A stretch of 64,000 bases of DNA from an uncultured Alistipes sp. (GTDB lineage Bacteria; Bacteroidota; Bacteroidia; Bacteroidales; Rikenellaceae), in the NCBI RefSeq assembly GCF_963931675.1, contig NZ_OZ007039.1, positions 3,137,806 through 3,201,805 of the forward strand, given 5' to 3'. The notes under the pieces are model-generated. The model was not told the origin of the DNA. It saw only the letters and a list, made by a program, of their open reading frames with translations, and did not search any database. The position numbers and the translations under genes were made by a program. How positions within the stretch are numbered: the first letter of the stretch is position 1; each line of letters opens with the position of its first letter. Positions 26,189-34,929 of the stretch are shown piece by piece.

Positions 26189-27622
26189 ATGAAACGTTTT
26201 TACCTGCTGACCGCCCTCTTCGCGCTGACTGCCGCCGGGTGCGTCAAGGATGAACTTGTCGATGCTTCTACCCCTCCCCTTCCGGAAAATCTGACCGTTG
26301 AACAGACCGACTACACGCTCGGGCCCATCGAGGAGCGGACCGCAACGGTGGTGTTCTCCGCAAAGGAGGAGTGGACCCTCTCGATCGTGTACGACGATGC
26401 CGATGCCGCGTGGCTGACCGCCGATGCCGCAGGCGGTGCCGCCGGAGAACAGAGCCTCGGAATGTCCGCCGCACGGAATTTCCAGGCAGCGCCCCGCACG
26501 GCCTATGTCGACCTCGTCTGCGGGGAGCAGACCGTGCGGCTGACCGTCACCCAGACGGGCCTGTCCGACGACATGGACTTCTCCGCACTGTTCGATGAAA
26601 CCTTTGCGCAGAAGTTGCAGGAACGGGATATTGTCGCCGATGCGGAGAAGATCACGATGCAGGAGATGCAAAGCATGGCCATAATGACCGAACTGGATAT
26701 TTCGGGAACTTATGACAATCCCGGCTCCCTGACCTCCCTGCGAGGGATCGAGTATTTCGAAGCGCTGACAAAATTGAACTGCAACCGCAATTCGTTGCCG
26801 GAGCTGGATGTAAGCCAGAACACGGAACTGACGGAGTTGCGGTGCGAATACAATTCGTTGACGGAGCTGGATATAAGCCAGAATATGAAGCTGACGTATT
26901 TGAACTGCAACAACAATTCGTTGACGGAGCTGGATGTAAGCCAGAACACGGAACTGACGGAGTTGCGATGCGACTTCAATTCGTTGACGGAGTTGGGCCT
27001 GAACACGGAGCTGACGGTGTTGCACTGCCAGAGCAATTCGTTGCCGAAGTTGTATGTAAGCCAGAACACGAAACTGACGGAGTTGTGGTGCGGAAACAAT
27101 CAGTTGACGGAGTTGGATGTAAGCAAGAATACGGAACTGACGGAGTTGCCCTGCTACCACAATCAGTTGACGGAGTTGGATGTAAGCAAGAATACGAAGC
27201 TGACGAAGTTGTCCTGCGGAACCAATCAGTTGAAGGAGTTGGATGTAAGCAAGAACACGAAACTGACGCAGTTGCTCTGCGAGTACAATCAGTTGAAAGA
27301 GTTGGATGTAAGCCTGAATACGGAACTGACGTATTTGGACTGCAACTCCAATGAGTTGACGGAGTTGGATGTAAGCCTGAACACGAAGCTGACGAAGTTG
27401 TACTGCAACTCCAATGAGTTGACGGAGTTGGATATAAGCCTGAATACGGAACTGACGTCGTTGCAGTGCCACGACAATCCCGGGGACGGAAACTCGGTTT
27501 TCCCGCTTACGGTATGGGGAGACCAAGCCGAAAAACCGGACAGTTTGTACGTGTATCAGTCGGGTTGGTGGTACAACGACAAGTACATCACCATCGAATA
27601 CCAAACGGCTCCCGGCGAATAA
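26189..27622 (+). CDS. BACON-like/leucine-rich-repeat surface lipoprotein
   Basis: A 477-residue lipoprotein (lipobox LTAAGC, Cys18). Residues about 30-125 form an Ig-like BACON-type domain (TATVVFSAKEEWTLSIVYDD; VRLTVTQTG). A helical linker with LTSLRGIEYFEAL follows. Then come 11 leucine-rich repeats of 21 residues, consensus LTELDVSxNTELTELxCxxN, with cysteine at a fixed position; the fourth unit is three residues shorter. The C-terminus is a capping stretch. It is likely displayed on the outer membrane and binds protein or glycan ligands. The repeats are clearly lower in GC and use different codons from flanking genes, suggesting transfer or internal recombination. Confidence 0.88.
   Translation: MKRFYLLTALFALTAAGCVKDELVDASTPPLPENLTVEQTDYTLGPIEERTATVVFSAKEEWTLSIVYDDADAAWLTADAAGGAAGEQSLGMSAARNFQAAPRTAYVDLVCGEQTVRLTVTQTGLSDDMDFSALFDETFAQKLQERDIVADAEKITMQEMQSMAIMTELDISGTYDNPGSLTSLRGIEYFEALTKLNCNRNSLPELDVSQNTELTELRCEYNSLTELDISQNMKLTYLNCNNNSLTELDVSQNTELTELRCDFNSLTELGLNTELTVLHCQSNSLPKLYVSQNTKLTELWCGNNQLTELDVSKNTELTELPCYHNQLTELDVSKNTKLTKLSCGTNQLKELDVSKNTKLTQLLCEYNQLKELDVSLNTELTYLDCNSNELTELDVSLNTKLTKLYCNSNELTELDISLNTELTSLQCHDNPGDGNSVFPLTVWGDQAEKPDSLYVYQSGWWYNDKYITIEYQTAPGE
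26773..27481 (+). repeat. 63-bp coding tandem repeats (11 LRR units)
   Basis: The LRR-coding region repeats with a 63-bp period, each unit carrying a near-identical GGAGTTGGATGTAAGC core. Unit 4 has a 9-bp deletion. High DNA identity between units allows slippage or recombination to change copy number. Confidence 0.9.
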
Positions 27623-27667
27623 CCGGACATCCTCCAAGAGAAAAAATATCCTCCAAGACAAAAAGAA

Positions 27668-27707
27668 GCAGAAGAGGGGCCTCCCTGGTGGGAGGCCCCT
27701 CTTCTGC
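27668..27707. terminator. bidirectional terminator between LRR gene and phosphosugar mutase
   Basis: A perfect 18-bp stem with TGGT loop in the convergent gap. The left flank is A-rich (AAAAAG), giving a U-run on the minus strand. Confidence 0.85.
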
Positions 27708-27724
27708 ATCGGCGGATCGGCCGA

Positions 27725-29467
27725 CTATACCAGTTTCAGGTCCTGCTTGATCCCCTCGATCTTCGCATCCAGCTCGGCCAGCACCTTGTCATAGTCCGCT
27801 ACCGACGGAAGCACGGCCTTCACCCCGAAGTAGAACTTGATCTTCGGCTCCGTGCCCGACGGACGTACCGAAACCTTCGTCCCGTCCTCCGTGAACCACT
27901 GCAGCACGTTGCTGCGATCCTGCTCGATCGGAGTCTTCACGCCCGTCTTCACGTCGGTCGCCTCCAGCGTCTGGAAGTCGTTGATCTTCACTACCGGCGA
28001 ACCCAGGATCGTCTTCGGCGGATTCGAACGGAAGTCCACCATCATCTGCTGGATCTGCTCGGCACCCTCCTTGCCCTTGCGGACCACCGACACGAGACCC
28101 TCACGGTAGAACCCGTACTTCACGTAGAGCTCCTGCAGCCACTCGTAGAGCGTCAGACCCATCGTGTCCCTGGCCCACGCCGCAGCCTCCGCGGCCAGCG
28201 AGCACGCCGAAACCGCATCCTTGTCACGCACGTAGTCGCCGCCCAGATAGCCGAACGACTCCTCGCCGCCGCCGATGTACTTCGTCTTGCCCTCGTTCTC
28301 GCGGATGATCTTCGCAATGTACTTGAAGCCCGTCAGGCAGTCGTAGCACTTCACGCCGAAGTGATCCGCCACGGCATTGGCCATCTGCGACGTCACGATC
28401 GTCTTCACGACGTACTGGTTGCCGTCCAGAAGCCCTCGCTCGGCCCAGCGCGTCAGCTGGTAGCTCATCAGCAGAACCAGCGTCTGGTTGCCGTTCAGCA
28501 GCACGTATTCGCCCTTCTTGTTGCGCAGTGCCACGCCGATACGGTCCGAGTCGGGGTCCGTGGCCAGCACCAGGTCAGCCCCCTCCTTGGCGGCCAGGTC
28601 GATCGCCATCGACATCGTCTTGCGCTCCTCCGGGTTCGGGGACTCCACCGTCGGGAAGTTGCCGTCGACGACCGACTGCTCCTTGACCATGATCACGTTC
28701 GTGAAACCGAACTTCTTCAGCGACGCCGGAACCAGGCGCACACCCGCTCCGTGCATCGGCGAGTAGACGATCTTCATGTCGTGGTACTTCGCCACGCTCT
28801 CCGGCGCGAGCGACAGTTCGTGGATCCGGTTCAGGTAGATCTCGTCGAACTTCTCGTCCAGGATCGTGATCTTCTCCGGATGCAGCCCCTTGAGCACCAT
28901 GTCCACGTCGGTGATCTTCTCCACCTCGGCGATAATGTTCTTGTCATGCGGGGCCGTCACCTGTGCGCCGTCCGTCCAGTAGGCCTTGTAACCGTTGTAC
29001 TCCTTGGGGTTGTGCGACGCCGTCACGACCACGCCCGAGTGGCATTTCAGCTCGCGGATCGCAAAACTCAACTCCGGCGTCGGACGCAGCGCGTCGAAGA
29101 GGTATACGTCGAAGCCGTTCGAGGCGAAAATGTCGGCCACGCGCTCGGCGAACATCCGCGAATTGTTGCGGCTGTCGTGAGCCACGGCCACGCGGACCTG
29201 CTCACCCGCAAAGTTCTTCTTCAGGTAGTTCGAAAGTCCCTGCGTCGCGGCACCCACCGTATAGACGTTCATGCGGTTCGAGCCTACGCCCATGATTCCG
29301 CGAAGACCGCCCGTTCCGAATTCCAGATCCTTGTAGAAACTCTCGACGAGCTCCTTCATGTCGTTATCCATCAGATACTTGACCTGCTTCTTCGTCTCTT
29401 CGTCGTAGTGTCCGTCGAGCCACGACTGCGCTTTCTTCAGAACCAATTGTTCCAGTTCGTTTGCCAT
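27725..29467 (-). CDS. phosphoglucomutase/phosphomannomutase-type phosphosugar mutase
   Basis: A 580-residue alpha-D-phosphohexomutase of the long (PgcA/PGM2-like) type. The catalytic phosphoserine is in VVTASHNPKEYNGYKAYW, the metal-binding loop is LATDPDSDRIGVAL, the sugar-binding loop is IGGGEESFGYLGGDYVRDKDA, and the phosphate-binding loop is SVRPSGTEPKIKFYFG. It interconverts hexose 1- and 6-phosphates for glycan synthesis and carbon metabolism. A TATATTTG box at 29525-29532 (minus strand) is its likely promoter. Confidence 0.95.
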   Translation of the reverse strand: MANELEQLVLKKAQSWLDGHYDEETKKQVKYLMDNDMKELVESFYKDLEFGTGGLRGIMGVGSNRMNVYTVGAATQGLSNYLKKNFAGEQVRVAVAHDSRNNSRMFAERVADIFASNGFDVYLFDALRPTPELSFAIRELKCHSGVVVTASHNPKEYNGYKAYWTDGAQVTAPHDKNIIAEVEKITDVDMVLKGLHPEKITILDEKFDEIYLNRIHELSLAPESVAKYHDMKIVYSPMHGAGVRLVPASLKKFGFTNVIMVKEQSVVDGNFPTVESPNPEERKTMSMAIDLAAKEGADLVLATDPDSDRIGVALRNKKGEYVLLNGNQTLVLLMSYQLTRWAERGLLDGNQYVVKTIVTSQMANAVADHFGVKCYDCLTGFKYIAKIIRENEGKTKYIGGGEESFGYLGGDYVRDKDAVSACSLAAEAAAWARDTMGLTLYEWLQELYVKYGFYREGLVSVVRKGKEGAEQIQQMMVDFRSNPPKTILGSPVVKINDFQTLEATDVKTGVKTPIEQDRSNVLQWFTEDGTKVSVRPSGTEPKIKFYFGVKAVLPSVADYDKVLAELDAKIEGIKQDLKLV

Positions 29468-29694
29468 AGTTTTTATTGGTTTTATTTATAAAATCGGACG
29501 CGTGAGTCCCAAAAAATTTATATGCAAATATAACAAATAAAATTCGATTATTCAATATCAACAAGTTAAAATTCAACCTCCCGAAAACGTTGTTTTTCTA
29601 TATATAAAAAAAGGAGATTTGCAACCCAATTTCGAAAATCTTTTTGCAAAATTATTCACAACTTTGTCATGTCAAAACAGAGTAACCCTCCATC
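29468..29694. other. AT-rich divergent region before dnaA
   Basis: A 227-bp AT-rich spacer between the divergent mutase and dnaA genes. It contains one DnaA-box-like TTATTCACA (about 29651-29659, one mismatch to TTATCCACA) and CAACTTTG at about 29658-29665 as a possible dnaA -7 box. A single near-match is too little to call an origin. Confidence 0.5.
29525..29532 (-). promoter_or_regulatory. -7 box of the phosphosugar mutase gene
   Basis: TATATTTG on the minus strand, 58 bp upstream of the start codon. Confidence 0.6.
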
Positions 29695-31107
29695 ATGTTA
29701 AACAACTCGCAGACATATAGCGATATGTGGCAACATTGCCTGGACCAGATCAAGACCCGGACCTCCGAAGAGGAGTTCCAGAAATGGTTCCAGCCCATCG
29801 TGCCGCTCGAATTCGACGGCACGACGCTGCGTCTGAGAGTCCCCAACGAAAGCTACGTCCGACAGATCGAGAAGAACTATATCCCGTTCCTCAAACCCAT
29901 CATCTCGCAGCTTTACGGACAGCAGACCCGACTCCACTATGCCGTGCCCAGAACCACCGCTCCCGCGGTGCCCGTGGCTGCGGATGCCGATACCACGGCC
30001 ATCAAGCGGTTTATCACACAAACCGATACCGCAAATATAAAAAATCCGTTCGTTTTCCCGGGGCTCAAGAAGATCAGCATCGACCCCCAGCTGAATCCGA
30101 ACCTCACCTTCGCCACGTTCATCGAGGGCGAGTGCAACCGGCTCGCACGCTCGGCCGGCATGTCCGTCGCCGTAAACCCCGGAAACAACCCCTTCAACCC
30201 CTTATATATATACGGGGACTCGGGGCTCGGAAAAACGCATATCGTACAGTCCATCGGCCATGAGGTCCGCGAACGGCACCCCGAACTGCAGGTCCTCTAC
30301 GTCTCGATGAACAAGTTCCAGGCACAGTTCCAGACCGCCTACAAGAATGGTGAAATCCCCGATTTCATCCACTTCTACCAGATGATCGACGTCCTGATCA
30401 TCGACGATATTCAGGAACTCACCGGAAAAACCGGTACCCAGAACGCCTTCTTCAACATATTCAACCACCTGCAGCTGGCCGGAAAACAGCTCATCCTGAC
30501 CTCCGACAAACCGCCCGTCGAGTTGAAGGACATCGAACAGCGGCTGTTGACCCGTTTCAAGTGGGGGCTCTCCGCACAGCTCAACACGCCGGACTACGAC
30601 ACCAAGCTCAAGATCATCCGCGCAAAGGCCCAGAAGCTCGGCGCGCAGATCTCCGACGATGTCGTCACCTACCTGGCCGACAACATCTCGGCCAACGTGC
30701 GGGAGATCGAAGGCGCCTTGTCGTCGCTCGTGGCAAACGCCTCGTTCCTCGGACGCAAGATCACCACGTCGCTGGCCAAGGAGATCCTGAAGGTCTATGT
30801 CAAGATCAACCAGAAGGAGATCACCATCGACCACATCATCGAGGTGGTGTGCCAGTATCTCAACTTGGACCACGACCGCTTCAACTCCACGGAGCGCACG
30901 CGTGAAATCGCCCAGGCCCGCCAGATCGCCATGTACCTGGCCAAGCAGCACACCAAAGCGCCCCTGACGACCATCGGCGCCGCCATCGGAGGCCGCAACC
31001 ACGCCACGGTGCTCCACTCCTGCAAGGCCGTCTCGAACCTTCTGGAGACCGATAAGGCCTTCCGCCGCCAGGTCGAGGAGATCGAGAAGAGGGTGCTCAC
31101 CCAATAA
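29695..31107 (+). CDS. dnaA: chromosomal replication initiator DnaA
   Basis: A 470-residue DnaA. Domain I at residues 1-90 (WQHCLDQIKTRTSEEEFQKW), a short variable domain II, then the AAA+ domain III with Walker A GDSGLGKTHIVQSIG, Walker B VLIIDDIQELTGK and sensor motifs. Domain IV carries the DnaA signature APLTTIGAAIGGRNHATVLH for DnaA-box binding. It opens the replication origin. A strong terminator follows the stop. No clear oriC is next to it. Confidence 0.98.
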   Translation: MLNNSQTYSDMWQHCLDQIKTRTSEEEFQKWFQPIVPLEFDGTTLRLRVPNESYVRQIEKNYIPFLKPIISQLYGQQTRLHYAVPRTTAPAVPVAADADTTAIKRFITQTDTANIKNPFVFPGLKKISIDPQLNPNLTFATFIEGECNRLARSAGMSVAVNPGNNPFNPLYIYGDSGLGKTHIVQSIGHEVRERHPELQVLYVSMNKFQAQFQTAYKNGEIPDFIHFYQMIDVLIIDDIQELTGKTGTQNAFFNIFNHLQLAGKQLILTSDKPPVELKDIEQRLLTRFKWGLSAQLNTPDYDTKLKIIRAKAQKLGAQISDDVVTYLADNISANVREIEGALSSLVANASFLGRKITTSLAKEILKVYVKINQKEITIDHIIEVVCQYLNLDHDRFNSTERTREIAQARQIAMYLAKQHTKAPLTTIGAAIGGRNHATVLHSCKAVSNLLETDKAFRRQVEEIEKRVLTQ

Positions 31108-31132
31108 AATCGAAATAAAATCAAACCGCTGG

Positions 31133-31166
31133 AAAAGTCGTGACAGGATCTGTCACGACTTTTTTC
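31133..31166 (+). terminator. Rho-independent terminator of dnaA
   Basis: A 13-bp stem with AGTCGTGACA/TGTCACGACT core, loop GGATC, and a T6 run. The -7 box of the next gene starts only 2 bp later. Confidence 0.9.
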
Positions 31167-31167
31167 G

Positions 31168-31175
31168 TATCTTTG
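31168..31175 (+). promoter_or_regulatory. -7 box of the WYL regulator gene
   Basis: TATCTTTG, 35 bp upstream of the start. The upstream promoter half would overlap the dnaA terminator hairpin. Confidence 0.6.
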
Positions 31176-31209
31176 CCGCCAGAATACAACAAGAGGAGAC
31201 ATACCCCGC

Positions 31210-32106
31210 ATGGACCAACCCAAGCTCGAACGACTGCTGCGGCTCATGAAGCTGCTCACCGCCAACACCACCTACAACGTCGACCAGCTGGCCGAGAGGC
31301 TCGACATGTCGCGGAGGACCGTCTACCGGTACATCGATACCTTCCGTGAAGCGGGGTTTGTCATCAAGAAGTCCGGCGACTGCATCCGCCTCGACAAGGA
31401 GTCGCCCCATTTCCGCGACATCTCGCAACTCGTCCACTTCACCGAGGAGGAGGCCGTGATCCTCAAAAACGCCATCGAGAACATCGACGACACCAACCTC
31501 CTGAAGCAGAACCTCAAACGAAAACTCTACTCGGTTTACGACAACCGCTCGCTCGCCGATACCGTCGTGCGCGGAAAAAACGCCCCCAACATCCGGCGGC
31601 TGATCGAGGCGATCGAAGAGCAGCGTCAGGTCACGCTCCACGGCTACCAGTCGGGGCATGGCGGCGAGGTCCGCGACCGCAGGGTAGAACCCTTCGCCTT
31701 CACGACCAACTACGTGCAGGTCTGGTGCTACGACCTCGAAAGCCGTTCGAACAAACTCTTCAAGACCGCCCGAATCGGCTCCGTGGAGCCGACCGGGATC
31801 CCCTGGGAGCACGGTGCCGAACACGAGGAGGGATTTATCGACGTCTTCCGGATGCACGGCGCCGAGCGTCACCGCATCCGGCTGGAACTGGGTCTGCTGG
31901 CCTACAACCTCCTGTGCGAGGAGTATCCGCTGGCCGAACGCGACATCCAGGCGCTCGGACGCGGACGCTGGATGCTCGACACCGAGGTCGCCGGAATGGC
32001 CGGAGTCGCCAGGTTCGTCGTCGGGCTGCTCGACGACATCCGCATCGTCGAAAGCCCCGAACTGTCCGACTACATCCGCAGATATATCGCTGAAAATCTC
32101 AAATAG
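31210..32106 (+). CDS. WYL-domain transcriptional regulator
   Basis: A 298-residue regulator. The N-terminal winged helix (residues about 5-60, NTTYNVDQLAERLDMSRRTVYRYIDTF) is followed by a WYL domain at about 135-215, with NYVQVWCYDLESRSNKLFKTARI. A C-terminal WCX-like part is at about 220-298. WYL domains bind ligands such as nucleic acids or nucleotides and often control DNA-damage or defence genes. No defence genes are nearby, and the target genes are unknown. The gene is alone between dnaA and a REP-like region. Confidence 0.92.
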   Translation: MDQPKLERLLRLMKLLTANTTYNVDQLAERLDMSRRTVYRYIDTFREAGFVIKKSGDCIRLDKESPHFRDISQLVHFTEEEAVILKNAIENIDDTNLLKQNLKRKLYSVYDNRSLADTVVRGKNAPNIRRLIEAIEEQRQVTLHGYQSGHGGEVRDRRVEPFAFTTNYVQVWCYDLESRSNKLFKTARIGSVEPTGIPWEHGAEHEEGFIDVFRMHGAERHRIRLELGLLAYNLLCEEYPLAERDIQALGRGRWMLDTEVAGMAGVARFVVGLLDDIRIVESPELSDYIRRYIAENLK

Positions 32107-32473
32107 AACCCTTCGAAACTATCACTCACCGCCTTGAAATGCAAACTCCCCGCGCTTCGCCGCCTGCTGGCCGCCGGAAGCGGTTCAGGGAGGGCGGCCG
32201 ACGATGGATTCCCCGTCAAGCGGGGAATGACATTCTCGCCGTCATTTCCGCCTTGAGCGGAAATCCAGGATCAGCGAGGCGCGGAACCGGCCCGGAAACC
32301 CCAAAAGACCCCTCCGCCCACAAGGCCCGGCTCTTAGCCGGGTGGATTCCCCGTCAAGCGGGGAATGACATACGCCCGGAAAACAGAAAAAATATCGTTT
32401 TTTACGCCGTGTGTCATAACCTGTCACTCGCAGACTGTTCCTTTGCATCGTGAACCAATAAAACGACACGATT
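32107..32473. other. 367-bp intergenic region with REP-like elements
   Basis: No gene is supported. It contains two identical 29-bp copies of a palindromic element and one related inverted copy (listed separately). Just before the zinc-ribbon gene the sequence becomes AT-rich. Confidence 0.7.
32205..32371. repeat. REP-like palindromic elements (one inverted pair plus one single)
   Basis: TGGATTCCCCGTCAAGC followed by GGGGAATGACAT occurs identically at 32205-32233 and 32343-32371. A diverged copy in the opposite orientation (GTCATTTCCGCC, then TTGAGCGGAAATCCA) lies at 32241-32267. The first two form an inverted doublet of the REPIN type. The CCCCGTCAAGCGGGG core resembles extragenic palindromes found in many bacteria. 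Confidence 0.85.
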
Positions 32474-32686
32474 ATGGGAACAGCCTACAAAATCAAATGC
32501 AAGCACTGCGGTGCGCAGTTCGACCACTACATGCAGCCCGGCTACGGCATCCTGCCCCTGTGCGTCGGATGCGGCGAGTACGTCGAAACCGAGACCGCCA
32601 TTCGATGCCCGGCCTGTCATCGTCGGCTCAATGCCTCGCAAAAGGAGTTCGAAGAGCAGATCGAAGTGACCTATCAATGGGATTGA
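32474..32686 (+). CDS. small zinc-ribbon protein
   Basis: A 70-residue protein with three CxxC pairs: CKHC near residue 9, CVGC near 30, and CPAC near 45. This indicates one or two zinc ribbons. It is basic to neutral with a charged C-terminus (EFEEQIEVTYQWD). No enzyme domain is visible. It could be a nucleic-acid- or protein-binding adaptor. Function unknown. It stands alone upstream of the peroxiredoxin gene, which has its own promoter. Confidence 0.75.
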   Translation: MGTAYKIKCKHCGAQFDHYMQPGYGILPLCVGCGEYVETETAIRCPACHRRLNASQKEFEEQIEVTYQWD

Positions 32687-32732
32687 CCCGAAAAAATCAG
32701 CCCCGAAAAGCGGAAATACGCGGAATTTTTCG

Positions 32733-32740
32733 TAACTTTG
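32733..32740 (+). promoter_or_regulatory. -7 box of the peroxiredoxin gene
   Basis: TAACTTTG, 27 bp before the ATG at 32768. No clear -33 element is seen. Confidence 0.6.
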
Positions 32741-32767
32741 AACAACTGATTTTTTCTCGTGAAACCT

Positions 32768-33229
32768 ATGACGACCTTACAGCCGGGCGATATGGCCCCC
32801 GATTTCCGAGCTATGACGCAGGAGGGTGAGATTCTGACACTTGCCGACCTGCGCGGACAGCGCACGATCCTCTACTTCTATCCCAAGGACAACACCTCGG
32901 GGTGCACGCTCGAAGCAAAAAGCCTCCGGGACGGAAAAGAGGAACTCGCACGAATGGGGTTCCGAATCATCGGCGTAAGCCCCGACAGCGAACAGTCGCA
33001 CCGGAATTTCTGCGCCAGACACGACCTGAATTTCACCCTCCTGGCCGATACCGACCACACGGTCTGCGAGGCATACGGCGTGTGGGCCGAAAAGTCGATG
33101 TACGGCCGCAAGTACATGGGCGTGCTCCGGACCACCTTCGTCATCGACGCCGAAGGCCGCATCGAAAAGGTCTTCACCAAGGTCGACACCAGGAACCACT
33201 ATCAGCAGATCCTCGACGCCTATAAATAA
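32768..33229 (+). CDS. bcp: Bcp/PrxQ-type peroxiredoxin
   Basis: A 153-residue thioredoxin-fold peroxidase that reduces hydroperoxides. The peroxidatic cysteine is in FYPKDNTSGCTLEA. In many relatives a resolving cysteine lies five residues later (CTxxAC), but here that position is lysine (CTLEAK). Two other cysteines (RNFCARHDLNF and HTVCEAYG) could act instead; the first position matches the variant with the resolving cysteine in helix alpha3. GTG at 32759 is an alternative start. The following gene starts 9 bp later. Confidence 0.93.
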   Translation: MTTLQPGDMAPDFRAMTQEGEILTLADLRGQRTILYFYPKDNTSGCTLEAKSLRDGKEELARMGFRIIGVSPDSEQSHRNFCARHDLNFTLLADTDHTVCEAYGVWAEKSMYGRKYMGVLRTTFVIDAEGRIEKVFTKVDTRNHYQQILDAYK

Positions 33230-33238
33230 CGCTCCGAC

Positions 33239-33724
33239 ATGCGCTCCCCGGGACATATCGTCTTCGCAGCCGCGCTGTGGCTGGCTCCGGTCATCGGGGT
33301 CGGGCAGGAGATGCGCGGAAACGAAGCGATCCGAAAGGAGACGTGGCCCGGGATCGGGATTTCGCCGGAGGCGATCGGAATCGGAGGCGGGGTAGAACCC
33401 CTCGACGGAAACATCGAATGGCTCCGCGAGGAGGTCGACCCGATCCGCAGGGCCCGGCGGCAGATCCGCAGGGAGATGTACCGCAGGGCCGGTACCCGGG
33501 CCCTGGAGGCTGCGGCCGGGGCTGCACGAAGCGCAACACCCCGGGATCCCGCCGTCGAATGGGCCGACTGGCGGTTCAGCATCGGAAACAACGGCAACTG
33601 GAGTCCCTATCCCGACCGGGCGCTCGATGCAAGGATCATCCGGTTTCCGCTGCGGATGAAAACCGACAACCGCCCGGAGGCCGAAAAGGCCCTCGAACAA
33701 ATGCGTAAAGAGCACCGGCCCTAA
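33239..33724 (+). CDS. hypothetical exported protein
   Basis: A 161-residue protein with a signal-peptide-like N-terminus (HIVFAAALWLAPVIGVGQ). The rest is rich in arginine, with an amphipathic helix (IRRARRQIRREMYRRAG) and a C-terminal EAEKALEQMRKEHRP. No known domain was recognised. It lies 9 bp after the peroxiredoxin gene and is followed directly by a G8 run and a purine array. Codon use is host-like, supporting a real gene. Confidence 0.55.
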   Translation: MRSPGHIVFAAALWLAPVIGVGQEMRGNEAIRKETWPGIGISPEAIGIGGGVEPLDGNIEWLREEVDPIRRARRQIRREMYRRAGTRALEAAAGAARSATPRDPAVEWADWRFSIGNNGNWSPYPDRALDARIIRFPLRMKTDNRPEAEKALEQMRKEHRP

Positions 33725-33890
33725 GGGGGGGGAGAGAGGTAGAGGTAGTAAGAGGTGAGAAAGGTGAGAAAGGTGAGAAAGGATGAGGAGAAATGGCGCT
33801 GAATGAGAAAAAGGAAGAGGGGAGAGGGGAGCAAAGAGAGGTGAGAACGGAAAAACCGAGAGACAAGAATAAGGAGTAAAATAAAAACCA
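33725..33890 (+). repeat. purine-rich array between a hypothetical gene and recA
   Basis: Begins with G8 two bases after the TAA triplet, then AGAGGTAGAGGT-type repeats and three copies of the 9-bp unit GGTGAGAAA (about 33754-33780), then further G/A-rich sequence. The sense strand is nearly pyrimidine-free. No protein is assigned. Confidence 0.85.
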
Positions 33891-33909
33891 AGTAATACCA
33901 TACACGAAA

Positions 33910-34926
33910 ATGGCAGAAAAAGTACCTGTTAACGCGGACAAGCTCAAAGTGCTGGACGCGGTAATGCAAAAAATAGAGAAGGACTTCGGGAAAGGCTCGA
34001 TCATGCGCATGAACAGCACCGAGGTAAATGACATCCCGGTCATCCCTACGGGATCCATCACCCTCGACATGGCCCTCGGCGTCGGCGGATACCCCAAAGG
34101 CCGCGTCATCGAGATCTACGGCCCCGAATCCTCGGGTAAGACAACCCTCGCCATCCATGCCATCGCCGAGGCACAGAAAGCCGGAGGCATCGCCGCATTC
34201 ATCGACGCAGAACACGCCTTCGACAGCTTCTACGCCCAGAAATTAGGTGTCGATGTCGACAACCTGCTCATCTCGCAGCCCGACAACGGAGAACAGGCCC
34301 TCGAAATCGCCGATTCGCTGATCCGTTCGAGCGCCATCGACATCATCGTCATCGACTCCGTCGCCGCACTCACGCCCAAGGCCGAAATCGAAGGAGAAAT
34401 GGGCGATTCGAAGATGGGCCTCCAGGCCCGCCTCATGTCCCAGGCCCTGCGGAAACTCACATCCAGCATCTCCAAGACCAAGACCGTCTGCATCTTCATC
34501 AACCAGCTGCGCGACAAGATCGGTGTCGTCTACGGAAACCCCGAGACCACGACGGGCGGCAATGCCCTGAAATTCTACGCCTCGGTCCGCATCGATATCC
34601 GGCGCATGTCGGTCATCAAGGACGGCGAAGAGCAACTCGGGACCCGCACAAAGGTCAAGGTCGTCAAAAACAAGGTTGCTCCCCCGTTCAAACGCGCTGA
34701 ATTCGACATCATGTTCGGAGAGGGGATCTCCAAGATCGGAGAGATCATCGACCTCGGCGTCGACTGCGGAATCATCAAGAAGGCCGGATCGTGGTTCTCC
34801 TACGGCGACCGCAAGATCGGACAGGGACGAGACGCCGTCAAGGACCTCCTGAAAAACGACGCGGAACTCGCCGCCGAAATCGAACAGAAGGTCCGCGAAG
34901 CCCTTAAAAACCCTAAAAAGGAGTAG
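33910..34926 (+). CDS. recA: recombinase RecA
   Basis: A 338-residue RecA that forms filaments on single-stranded DNA and drives strand exchange and SOS induction. Walker A is [17 protein letters not shown] (about residue 72), then [49 protein letters not shown] and [32 protein letters not shown]. Length is typical. The next gene begins 3 bp after the stop. Confidence 0.98.
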   Translation: MAEKVPVNADKLKVLDAVMQKIEKDFGKGSIMRMNSTEVNDIPVIPTGSITLDMALGVGGYPKGRVIEIYGPESSGKTTLAIHAIAEAQKAGGIAAFIDAEHAFDSFYAQKLGVDVDNLLISQPDNGEQALEIADSLIRSSAIDIIVIDSVAALTPKAEIEGEMGDSKMGLQARLMSQALRKLTSSISKTKTVCIFINQLRDKIGVVYGNPETTTGGNALKFYASVRIDIRRMSVIKDGEEQLGTRTKVKVVKNKVAPPFKRAEFDIMFGEGISKIGEIIDLGVDCGIIKKAGSWFSYGDRKIGQGRDAVKDLLKNDAELAAEIEQKVREALKNPKKE

Positions 34927-34929
34927 CCT

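Noticed and set aside
26009..27709. Long minus-strand open frame of 566 codons opposite the LRR gene
   Set aside because: It is an antisense by-product of the repeated LRR codons; its translation is a monotonous Gln/Leu/Arg repeat with no start context.
29468..29694. oriC next to dnaA
   Set aside because: Only one DnaA-box-like sequence with a mismatch; not enough for an origin.
31210..32106. Defence-island marker (WYL regulator)
   Set aside because: WYL proteins often sit in defence islands, but neighbours here are dnaA, peroxiredoxin and recA; no defence genes were found.
32139..32453. Plus-strand ORF over the REP-like region
   Set aside because: It reads straight through palindromic repeats and has no recognisable protein features.
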